From contig CANETG010000060.1 of assembly GCA_947440875.1 (NCBI GenBank), positions 1-11,998 on the forward strand: 11,998 bases of DNA, given 5' to 3'. Shown piece by piece: positions 1-7,234 of this stretch (within the stretch, counting starts at the first letter, position 1; every line of letters starts with the position of its first letter). The DNA is from Bacteriovoracaceae bacterium (GTDB taxonomy: Bacteria; Bdellovibrionota; Bacteriovoracia; Bacteriovoracales; Bacteriovoracaceae). The position numbers and the translations under genes are program-made. A model generated the notes under the pieces. It was not told the origin of the DNA. It searched no databases and was given only the letters and a program-made list of their open reading frames with translations.

Positions 1-882
1 ATTGAAAATAGACAGCTCAAAGAACAGATTCAGCTCTTTCAGATGAAAATGAACACTCTGTCAGACGACCTGAAGCGAATTAACACGTTCGAGAAAAAAC
101 TTCGTGTGATCACGGGCCTCGAGGACGTGACGAGTAAGGGCGCACTCTACAAGGGAGAAAAAGATGATGATGAAGAAGAAAAAGAGAGCTATCCCCTAAA
201 GGATCTCAACTCTTCGCTCGACTTCACGATCGATACCAACATGGAAGATCAGCCACGCTTCAAGGAACTTAAATCACTCTACGATAAAAAAATTGCAGCG
301 ACCTTGGGTTTAGAGCGCTCTTATCTTCTCACGAAACAATGGTCGGACCTCGCGCGCAGAAGTTTTTCTCTGTCTCAGGACTACGCGAAGTTTGATTATA
401 AATACTACCAAGTCAAAGACGTCGTCGAGAGTATCGAAAGTAACATCCACGAGCTCGATCAGTTTCTTCTCGATAAAGAATCTTTTCTCTCTTCGACCCC
501 CACGATTCTTCCTGCTGATGGATGGATCACGTCCTACTTTGGTCAGCGCATTTCACCTTATTTGGGAAAGCTCAAAATGCACGAAGGACTCGATGTCGGA
601 GCTCCCTATGGAACAAAAGTGAGTGCTCCTGCTGACGGAATTGTGACTTTCTCAGGAGAGAAAGCGGGGTTTGGAAAGTTCGTCCAGGTGGACCATGGTT
701 ACGGCATCGAAACCATCTACGCTCATAATCAGTCGCTTCATGTAAAGGCTGGGCAAAAAGTAAAACGCGGGAATCTCCTCGCTGGCGTTGGAAATACCGG
801 TCACTCTACGGGGCCCCACCTTCACTATGAAGTCAGAGTCAATGGTATTGCGGTTGATCCTCTCTATTTCATTCTCGATTAA
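1..882 (+). CDS. M23 family metallopeptidase (LytM/peptidoglycan endopeptidase type), 5'-truncated by the window edge
   Basis: A predicted zinc metallo-endopeptidase that would cut peptide cross-links of peptidoglycan in the periplasm, or act as a degenerate activator of an amidase. The reading frame is open from base 1, so the start lies upstream; the first internal ATG is at 43 and is preceded in frame by Gln/Glu/Lys/Leu-rich residues that look like a coiled coil. Counting from the Met at 43, residues 1-150 are charged and helical with an acidic run (DDDEEEKE, 41-48), and residues 155-279 form the M23 domain. The zinc ligands are visible as H180-x3-D184 in MHEGLDVG and the HxH pair H259/H261 in GPHLHYEV, all intact, so an active enzyme is expected. 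The signal peptide or membrane anchor must lie upstream of the window. It sits 19 bp before secA in the same direction, an arrangement also seen in other proteobacteria. The family is firm; the exact substrate and symbol (mepM- or nlpD-like) are not. Confidence 0.93.
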   Translation: MENRQLKEQIQLFQMKMNTLSDDLKRINTFEKKLRVITGLEDVTSKGALYKGEKDDDEEEKESYPLKDLNSSLDFTIDTNMEDQPRFKELKSLYDKKIAATLGLERSYLLTKQWSDLARRSFSLSQDYAKFDYKYYQVKDVVESIESNIHELDQFLLDKESFLSSTPTILPADGWITSYFGQRISPYLGKLKMHEGLDVGAPYGTKVSAPADGIVTFSGEKAGFGKFVQVDHGYGIETIYAHNQSLHVKAGQKVKRGNLLAGVGNTGHSTGPHLHYEVRVNGIAVDPLYFILD

Positions 883-901
883 AAAATAAAAAAGGTTTTG
901 T

Positions 902-3457
902 ATGTTTGATTCAATGATGAAGAAGATTTTTGGCACTAAACAGGATCGCGATATCAAGGAACTCGAGCCCACGCTCCGTGCGGTCAATGCGCTTGAACCC
1001 AAATACAGTGCGATGTCGGATTCCGAACTCCAAGACCAAACCAATATTTTGCGCAATAAGCTTCAGAATAAAGGTGCCACTGTCGGAGACATTCTGCCGG
1101 ACGCTTTCGCAGTCGTCAGAGAAGCATCGAAGCGTGTCTTAAAGATGCGCCACTTCGACGTTCAGATTCTTGGTGGCCTGGTTCTTCATCAAGGAAAAAT
1201 CTCTGAGATGAAAACAGGGGAAGGGAAAACTCTCACAGCAACCCTCGCACTCTATCTCAATGCCCTTTCCGGAAAAGGAGCTCACCTGGTAACCGTGAAC
1301 GATTACCTCGCGGCACGCGATTCCCACGAAATGGGTCAGCTCTACAAATGGCTCGGTCTTACGGTGGGATGCATCCTCACGAACATGGATGATGAAGACC
1401 GCAAGGGTGCATACCTCGCAGACATTACCTACGGGACCAATAACGAGTTCGCCTTCGATTATCTGCGCGACAATATGAAATTTGATTTGAAAGACTACGT
1501 CCAGAGAGAACACCATTATTGTATCGTCGACGAAGTCGATTCTATTTTGATCGATGAGGCGAGAACTCCCCTTCTCATTTCCGGTCCTTCAGAAGGTGAC
1601 ACTCGCCTGTACGGAGTCGTGAATAAAATTATTCCGCAGCTCGAAAAAGAGAAGCACTATACGGTCGATGAGAAAGCCAAATCAGCGGTTCTGACGGAGA
1701 ACGGTATCATCCGAGTGCAAGAACTGCTGAAGATCGGAAACCTTTACGACATTAAAAATATCGAGCTCCTTCACCACGTGAACCAGTCCCTTCGGGCCCA
1801 CACACTCTTCCATCTTGATGTGGACTATGTGGTTCGTGACGGCAAGGTGATCATCGTCGATGAATTTACAGGTCGCTTAAAAGAGGGCTCGCGCTGGTCA
1901 GACGGTCTTCATCAGGCAGTGGAGGCCAAAGAACTCGTAGACGTTCGCTCGGAAAACCAAACCCTGGCATCAATTACTTTCCAGAACTACTTCCGTCTCT
2001 ATTCGAAACTCTCTGGGATGACCGGAACGGCCGATACGGAAGCCGAAGAGTTTATGAAAATTTATAACCTCGAAGTGGTCGTCATCCCAACCAATCTGCC
2101 GATGGTCCGTGATGATCAGCCGGATGTCGTTTACTCATCTCGGAAAGGGAAATACGAAGCGGTCGCAAACCTCATCGAGGAATGTCACAAAAAAGGTCAG
2201 CCCGTTCTTGTGGGAACGATTTCGATTGAATCCTCTGAGATCATTTCAACTGTCCTCACCCAGAAGGGAATTAAGCACGAAGTTCTGAACGCTAAGAACC
2301 ACGCTCGTGAGGCGGAGATCGTTGCCAACGCTGGTCAAAAAGGCGGAGTGACGATTGCGACAAACATGGCGGGACGCGGAACGGATATTAAACTTTCTGC
2401 TGACACAAAAGCCGCCGGAGGTCTTTTCATCATCGGTACGGAAAGACATGAATCTCGCCGGATTGATAACCAGCTCCGGGGTCGTTCTGGTCGTCAGGGT
2501 GATCCGGGGAAATCGAAATTCTTCCTTTCACTTGAAGATGATCTCATGCGGATTTTTGGATCCGACAGGATCAAAGGCCTCATGATTAAAATGGGGATGA
2601 AAGAAGACGAGCCGATTGAACACAACATGATCTCAAACGCGATTGCAAAAGCTCAGAAGAAAGTGGAGACCCATAACTTCGATATCCGTAAGCATCTTCT
2701 CGATTTCGATAACGTCATGAATGAGCAGCGGAAAGTTATTTATAAAATTCGCCGTGATATTCTCAACGACGAGGCCAACCATGAACTGGTCACCGACTTC
2801 ATTGAAGAAGTCGCATTCAATCTCGCCGAACAATTCCAACCTGAAAAAAAGAATCCGTCAGTTCGAGACTTTAATTGGGACGAGATTAATACTCAGCTTC
2901 GTCCATTTTTTAATACCGATGCTGGCTTCTCCCCGGAAGATGCTTCTGCCAAACATCAGGGAGACATGGTCGCCTACTTTAAGGCAGCAGGTAATGAATC
3001 AATCATTCACAAATTTGCGGGCCTCGATCCTGAACAAGTCAAACTCACTTACCGTGAGGTCCTGCTAGCAACCTTCGATCAATTTTGGAAAGATCATCTC
3101 CTGGCCATGGATCATTTGAAAGAAGGGATCAATCTACGTTCTCACGGAGGGAAGGATCCACTCGTTGAATACAAACGCGAGGCCTATACAATCTATGAAG
3201 GAATGAAATTCGCCATTAAGCGTGCCGTTGTGGAACGGATGTCTCATATCCGACTCATGACCCAGGCGGAAATCGATGCGATTCACCAGGAGCAAGAAGC
3301 TGCTCTTGAAGCACAACTCAAAGCGCATCAAGAAGCTCAGGCGGCCCAACAGATGAATGAAGAGAAAAAAGTGATCCGTGCTACACTTAAGGTAGGACGC
3401 AACGATCCTTGCCCTTGTGGTTCGGGTAAAAAGTTTAAGTCCTGTCACGGAGCTTAG
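902..3457 (+). CDS. secA: Preprotein translocase ATPase SecA
   Basis: SecA is the motor ATPase that pushes unfolded preproteins through the SecYEG channel in the inner membrane. At 851 aa it is of normal length (E. coli has 901). Visible motifs in order: Walker A KTGEGKT (residues 104-110); the DEAD-like Walker B in [14 protein letters not shown] (around 208-221); the conserved [34 protein letters not shown]; the second-motor-domain motif [12 protein letters not shown]; and [20 protein letters not shown]. The final 20 residues are a SEC-C zinc-binding tail with C837, C839, C848 and H849 (CxC-x8-CH), which in E. coli binds SecB and phospholipid. The ATG at 902 has AAAGG at 891-895 six bases upstream, and the N-terminus [10 protein letters not shown] matches the family start. 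It lies between the M23 peptidase and the YbjQ-domain gene in one co-directional unit. No frameshift or missing motif was seen. Confidence 0.99.
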   Translation: MFDSMMKKIFGTKQDRDIKELEPTLRAVNALEPKYSAMSDSELQDQTNILRNKLQNKGATVGDILPDAFAVVREASKRVLKMRHFDVQILGGLVLHQGKISEMKTGEGKTLTATLALYLNALSGKGAHLVTVNDYLAARDSHEMGQLYKWLGLTVGCILTNMDDEDRKGAYLADITYGTNNEFAFDYLRDNMKFDLKDYVQREHHYCIVDEVDSILIDEARTPLLISGPSEGDTRLYGVVNKIIPQLEKEKHYTVDEKAKSAVLTENGIIRVQELLKIGNLYDIKNIELLHHVNQSLRAHTLFHLDVDYVVRDGKVIIVDEFTGRLKEGSRWSDGLHQAVEAKELVDVRSENQTLASITFQNYFRLYSKLSGMTGTADTEAEEFMKIYNLEVVVIPTNLPMVRDDQPDVVYSSRKGKYEAVANLIEECHKKGQPVLVGTISIESSEIISTVLTQKGIKHEVLNAKNHAREAEIVANAGQKGGVTIATNMAGRGTDIKLSADTKAAGGLFIIGTERHESRRIDNQLRGRSGRQGDPGKSKFFLSLEDDLMRIFGSDRIKGLMIKMGMKEDEPIEHNMISNAIAKAQKKVETHNFDIRKHLLDFDNVMNEQRKVIYKIRRDILNDEANHELVTDFIEEVAFNLAEQFQPEKKNPSVRDFNWDEINTQLRPFFNTDAGFSPEDASAKHQGDMVAYFKAAGNESIIHKFAGLDPEQVKLTYREVLLATFDQFWKDHLLAMDHLKEGINLRSHGGKDPLVEYKREAYTIYEGMKFAIKRAVVERMSHIRLMTQAEIDAIHQEQEAALEAQLKAHQEAQAAQQMNEEKKVIRATLKVGRNDPCPCGSGKKFKSCHGA

Positions 3458-3461
3458 ATAG

Positions 3462-4613
3462 ATGACGGATAAAAAGAAAACTGGTGATTTAACGAGCATC
3501 GAAGATCTCGGTGAATTTGAGCATCTTGACTCAACGGCCTTTACTGACTTCACTCTCGAAGAAACTCCCCCTTCCGAGGATTCTGAAGCCTCTGAAACAG
3601 GAGGCCTCGATTTCGGAACAACTGAAGAATTCTCGTCATCATCATTAGAAGAAAATAAAGAAGAGTCGAGTTTCACTTTTCCCGATGAAATGGAAGAAAA
3701 GCCAAAAGACTCAACATCATTTGATGAAACTTCTTCAAACGAGACTTCACTTTTTGGAGAAGACAAACCCATTGACGATCTTGTGGAAGAAACGCTTTTC
3801 GGTGAGACAGACCCGGAATCCACGAGGAGTCTGTCTTTTGACTCTCCCATCGAGCGAACTCCCACGCCCGTTTCTAATCCCGAAGCAGTTTATAAACAAC
3901 CAGAAACTTTCGAAGAGATTAAACGATTCGCTGAAGAGTCGAGTTTCAGCGGCATGGGTGCAGAAGGGAATCCTTCGTTTTCAGTACTGGTTCGGAACGT
4001 AAAATTTATTGAAGACGTCAGCGACATCATTATTCTTTTAAAAGAGCTTCAACTCCTCAGCGATACTGAAGAAGAAACAAGAAAGCGCCTCACTCGCGGG
4101 CATCTTCTCATCCCAAGAATTTCGGAGTTTGCAGCGATTCTTCTCACTCACAAATTGCGTCGCTTTGCGATCGATATTCAGATGGGTCTCTCAGACGAGA
4201 TTCATCCCCCGAAACATCATGAAGCCCCGGAAGCCGGGCTGTCTTCCAAACATAGTCTTCATCAGAATCAGAGTCACAACTTTCATTTTGATCATCCGAA
4301 GCTCGAAATCTCTCAAGTCATTATTAGTGCCACACCTACTCTCCAGGGATACCAGGTCATCCGTTACCTCGGAGTCGCTAGTGAGCACCGGACAGTTCCG
4401 GGCGATCTGGTGGAAGATGAATCTAGCGAAGAAGTTCCTCGTTACTATCAAGAACTTGCTCAAAAGCTTCGCGCTCACGCTGTGAAAGCTCACTCCAACG
4501 CCATCGTTGGTCTCAATTATCAACTGACGCCAATTCCTTCAGAGTACGGAGGAGCGGGTCATAAATATCGCCTATCCTGCACCGGGAACTTAGTTTGGGT
4601 GAACAAGCTATGA
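3462..4613 (+). CDS. Acidic three-part protein with C-terminal YbjQ/UPF0145-like domain
   Basis: 383 aa, function unknown. Residues 1-140 are low-complexity and strongly acidic (Ser/Glu/Asp/Thr), probably disordered. Residues about 145-248 look like a small alpha/beta domain (FSVLVRNVKFIEDVSDIIIL, then an amphipathic KRLTRGHLLIPRISEFAAIL) that I cannot name. Residues 248-278 hold eight histidines. Residues about 282-383 resemble the YbjQ/UPF0145 family: the strand-turn TLQGYQVIRYLGVAS, the helix LAQKLRAHAVKAHSNAIVGL, and the final strand YRLSCTGNLVWV. Stand-alone YbjQ proteins are only about 105 aa and are annotated as putative heavy-metal binding, without a proven role. No signal peptide or membrane helix is seen, so it is probably cytoplasmic. 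The ATG at 3462 is 4 bp after the secA stop, with CGGAG (3448-3452) inside the secA end as ribosome site. Its own stop overlaps the next start (ATGA, 4610-4613). The gene call is firm, the YbjQ assignment good, the role unknown. Confidence 0.9.
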   Translation: MTDKKKTGDLTSIEDLGEFEHLDSTAFTDFTLEETPPSEDSEASETGGLDFGTTEEFSSSSLEENKEESSFTFPDEMEEKPKDSTSFDETSSNETSLFGEDKPIDDLVEETLFGETDPESTRSLSFDSPIERTPTPVSNPEAVYKQPETFEEIKRFAEESSFSGMGAEGNPSFSVLVRNVKFIEDVSDIIILLKELQLLSDTEEETRKRLTRGHLLIPRISEFAAILLTHKLRRFAIDIQMGLSDEIHPPKHHEAPEAGLSSKHSLHQNQSHNFHFDHPKLEISQVIISATPTLQGYQVIRYLGVASEHRTVPGDLVEDESSEEVPRYYQELAQKLRAHAVKAHSNAIVGLNYQLTPIPSEYGGAGHKYRLSCTGNLVWVNKL

Positions 4614-5962
4614 AAGAATACGACGTCGTTATTGTCGGAGGAGGGATCAATGGATGTGGTCTTCTTCGCGATCTAGCTCTCAACGGAGTGACTTCTTTAC
4701 TGATTGAGAAAGGTGACTTCTCATCGCAAACCTTCCAAGGATCTTCCAAGATGCTTCACGGTGGTGTGAGATATTTAGAAAATTTTGATTTTGCTCTCGT
4801 TCAAGAAGCACTCGAAGAAAAAAATCTTTGGTTAAAACTCGCCCCGCATGTTTGTTTTGAGCGTGAGTTCTACGTCCCACTCTACGACTTCTCCAAGTAT
4901 CGCCCGTGGATGATGGGGGTCGGTTTATTTATCTACGATTTCCTTTCTCATTTTCACAACAAACCATACTCAGTCCTCAATAAAGAAAAAACTCTGAGTG
5001 AAGTTCCCTCTTTATCTCCGAAAGGACTCCAGGGTGCCGGAAAATATTTTGACGGCGTCGTTGATGATGCCAAACTTACTCTCGAGTGCTTGTACGACGC
5101 TCTCCTTGAGCCTGGGATAGACGCCCTCTCGTATCACGAGGTCACTAAAGTAGATGAACATGTCGTAAGCTACAAGAATCGATTGACGGGAGAAATGTCG
5201 AATGTTCGCGGAAAAATGATCGTCTATACGACGGGCCCATTCACCGACAAGCTTCTACCGAAACTCGGAATTCCCTGGACGCCCAAATTGGTTCCCTCAA
5301 AAGGAATCCATCTTTGGCTAAAACCAGGCACGATCAAAACGAGTGGATCAGTCGTCCTTACCACAAAAGATGGTCGAGTTGTTTTCGTTATCCCTCAACG
5401 TGACGCCATCCTGGTTGGAACGACCGAAACTCCAGTGGATCAAGAAATTTTTGATATCAAGGCGACGGATAAAGAAGTGAAATATCTCCTCGGTATTTTG
5501 AAAGAATATTTTCCGAGTGCGGACATCTCAGACAAAACAATCATCTCGACCTACGCAGCAGTGAGACCTCTCGTGCGAGAAGAAGGCTCTAACGAATCCC
5601 TTGGTAAAGTGAGCCGCTTTCACAAAATATTTCGCCCCAACGCTTTTAGCTACGTCATCCTTGGTGGTAAATATACAACCTTCCGTAGGATGGTCCAGGA
5701 ACTTTCACGCGAAATCGTTCCGCGCGTGGGGAAGATCTATAATCCGAATGCAACAATGGAACCGCTCCGCCAACACTCAATCGTGCCCACTTTTGGTAAG
5801 AAGCCTGCGATGACGCTTCAATTGATGAAGAAAATTATCGAGACGGAAAAAGTAGCGACGTATGATGATCTCATTATGAGGAGATTATCGATCTTAGAAG
5901 AAAATCCGCAGATGATTATGGGAATTCCGGCGGCCGAAGTGAAAAGTCTTTTTTCAATGTAA
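4610..5962 (+). CDS. glpD: FAD-dependent glycerol-3-phosphate dehydrogenase, GlpD type, short C-terminal domain
   Basis: Predicted to oxidise sn-glycerol 3-phosphate to dihydroxyacetone phosphate at the inner membrane, passing electrons to the quinone pool. The 450-aa protein begins with the FAD-binding Rossmann motif VGGGINGCG (residues 9-17), then DFSSQTFQGSSKMLHGGVRYLEN (in the 37-58 region), the substrate-loop PSKGIHLW (229-236), a DAO-type strand VVFVIPQRDAILVGTTETP, AAVRPLV (316-322) with the conserved substrate-site Arg, and GGKYTTFR (352-359). About 91 residues follow that motif, against roughly 140-150 in E. coli GlpD (501 aa), so the helical C-terminal domain is shortened, but a TYDDLIMRRLSIL segment typical of its end is kept. 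I chose the ATG at 4610 (ATGA overlap with the upstream stop, GGGTGA at 4597-4602) over an in-frame TTG at 4595. A related FAD oxidoreductase of the same DAO family is the main alternative. Confidence 0.88.
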   Translation: MKEYDVVIVGGGINGCGLLRDLALNGVTSLLIEKGDFSSQTFQGSSKMLHGGVRYLENFDFALVQEALEEKNLWLKLAPHVCFEREFYVPLYDFSKYRPWMMGVGLFIYDFLSHFHNKPYSVLNKEKTLSEVPSLSPKGLQGAGKYFDGVVDDAKLTLECLYDALLEPGIDALSYHEVTKVDEHVVSYKNRLTGEMSNVRGKMIVYTTGPFTDKLLPKLGIPWTPKLVPSKGIHLWLKPGTIKTSGSVVLTTKDGRVVFVIPQRDAILVGTTETPVDQEIFDIKATDKEVKYLLGILKEYFPSADISDKTIISTYAAVRPLVREEGSNESLGKVSRFHKIFRPNAFSYVILGGKYTTFRRMVQELSREIVPRVGKIYNPNATMEPLRQHSIVPTFGKKPAMTLQLMKKIIETEKVATYDDLIMRRLSILEENPQMIMGIPAAEVKSLFSM

Positions 5963-5995
5963 ACCTCCAGAGTGGCGGTGGAGGTTTAATCTTTT
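5961..5995 (+). terminator. Rho-independent terminator after glpD
   Basis: AAACCTCC (5961-5968) and GGAGGTTT (5980-5987) are a perfect 8-bp inverted repeat around an 11-nt loop, followed by AATCTTTTT (5988-5995). The ascending arm begins inside the TAA stop codon of the glpD-like gene (5960-5962), so termination is immediate. On the minus strand the hairpin is followed by an A-rich run rather than T, so it should act on the plus-strand operon only. Confidence 0.85.
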
Positions 5996-6149
5996 TCCCA
6001 CACGGCTTCGAAACGCTCACCATCATCCAAATCTATTCCTAATTTGATGAGTAGATCAACTCACCCTGAAGATAGGAACTCGTCGGAATAAATTCACCGG
6101 CGCGATTAAAAGTACCGTGGCCCAGAAGCCGATATTTTCCCACTACCAC
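5986..6149 (-). pseudogene. Possible frameshifted remnant of a short gene after the 360-aa barrel gene
   Basis: This stretch holds two minus-strand open segments in different frames, both distinct from the frame of the 360-aa gene. The first runs from a GTG at 6147-6149 to a TAG at 6039-6041 (36 codons plus stop), beginning VVVGKYRLLGHGTFNRAGEF and ending LQGELIYSSN. The second begins after a TGA at 6061-6063 and ends at a TAA at 5986-5988, reading VDLLIKLGIDLDDGERFEAV then WEKD. They overlap around 6041-6060, so one inserted or deleted base would join them into a protein of about 55-60 residues. Both read like ordinary protein rather than random translation, but they are short, no good ribosome site is clear, and chance cannot be excluded. 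The alternative is plain non-coding spacer. Confidence 0.25.
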
Positions 6150-7225
6150 CGATACGAAATCCCCATCATGAATCTTGGCCCCGCGACAGTCCGATTAAAA
6201 CTATTGTCGTCCTCATCCCGCCGGAATTTTTCACTGCGAGCGTAGTAATCAATAATCGCTCGCGCTCCCCAGCCTTCTTTCGTGTAAAACTTATAACCGA
6301 ATCCGACGGAGACCCCGCTCGTTGATCCATTCGCCAAACGATTAGGATCAGTAGGGCGATTGAGACCCGAACTCACACTCGAGCGGACAGACCCGACGTT
6401 CAGTGACAAGTGAACGTAGGGAATAAACTGGTAAGTCGCACTTGGCATTTTACCCGGGTGCCAATTGGTACCGACAGAAAACTCAGTGATGTCATTGGTG
6501 GCAGAGTATCCATTGTACGACTGAGCATTTGTTCGCATGAAACTAATCCCACCTAAGAGAGTGAACCGAGAGTACCATTCACGCTCACGACGAGAGTACA
6601 ACTCTCCCCCGAAACCAATGTGATGCGAAGACTGACTGTTAGAAAACTTCTTGTCACCCACATCGGCCTTGGTCAGTGCTGAGAGACCCGAAATATTGAG
6701 GAATGAGAACAATTCAAAATTTCTTTCGACAATAGTGACGTCCTCTAATCCCCGGAGATCTCCGTCAGAGGTATTTTCGTTCAACATGCCAGCGTCACCC
6801 GCAATGTCCTGCGCCCCTTCGGCCAGAGGAATACCCAGCGCTTGTGGATCCACTGGGAGTTTTGTCGGAGTATCGTCTTGGACAAGTGCTTGTGATTCGT
6901 CCTTGGTAATTTTTACCGGAGGAGTGATCTTGATCGTCATCACAGAATCATTGATGAGAAAGTCCGCATTCACTAAACGGTAAACCGACCAAACGGAGCG
7001 CGTCGGGGCGACTTTAATGCAGACGGCGCGAGCGACGATCCCCGCGGTCACAAGAAATCTTGCGTGGTCGCCCTCGACCAATCCATCCTCAGTTCCACGA
7101 TTCACCATGAGTGTCTTTCGTGTCTCAGATGTTTTGAGTATTCTCACGGTAAGCTTTTCATCCACTTCGAGAGAAAACGCAGGGAGAGATAATCCGAGAG
7201 CGAGAAGAACAAAAAGCAGTTTCAT
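6143..7225 (-). CDS. Secreted outer-membrane beta-barrel protein with N-terminal small-beta domain (paralogue 2 of the tandem pair)
   Basis: 360 aa, no named family recognised. Residues 1-18 are a clear Sec signal peptide (MKLLFVLLALGLSLPAFS, likely cut before LE). Residues about 24-103 form a small beta-rich domain with TLMVNRGTEDGLVEGDHARF and RSVWSVYRLVNADFLI; the pattern N-x-G-x2-DG-(V/L)-x-EGD resembles small-barrel domains such as those of MreC or FlgT, by eye only. Residues 105-160 are a Pro/Asp-rich linker. From about 170 the sequence alternates polar and aromatic residues, and the protein ends GISYRW; the terminal aromatic is the usual BAM recognition signal for outer-membrane barrels. 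The barrel part is about 160-190 residues, consistent with about eight strands. Its start has AAGGA seven bases upstream and overlapping the stop region of the 510-aa gene, so the two are translationally coupled. A structural or envelope-remodelling role is possible but not shown. Confidence 0.9.
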   Translation of the reverse strand: MKLLFVLLALGLSLPAFSLEVDEKLTVRILKTSETRKTLMVNRGTEDGLVEGDHARFLVTAGIVARAVCIKVAPTRSVWSVYRLVNADFLINDSVMTIKITPPVKITKDESQALVQDDTPTKLPVDPQALGIPLAEGAQDIAGDAGMLNENTSDGDLRGLEDVTIVERNFELFSFLNISGLSALTKADVGDKKFSNSQSSHHIGFGGELYSRREREWYSRFTLLGGISFMRTNAQSYNGYSATNDITEFSVGTNWHPGKMPSATYQFIPYVHLSLNVGSVRSSVSSGLNRPTDPNRLANGSTSGVSVGFGYKFYTKEGWGARAIIDYYARSEKFRRDEDDNSFNRTVAGPRFMMGISYRW

Positions 7226-7234
7226 CTTTCTTCC

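Noticed and set aside
3134..3865. 243-codon serine-rich open frame on the minus strand across the secA end and the acidic gene.
   Set aside because: It is antisense to secA and to a Glu/Ser-rich coding region; its serine richness is the complement of the acidic codons, and no domain or ribosome site supports it.
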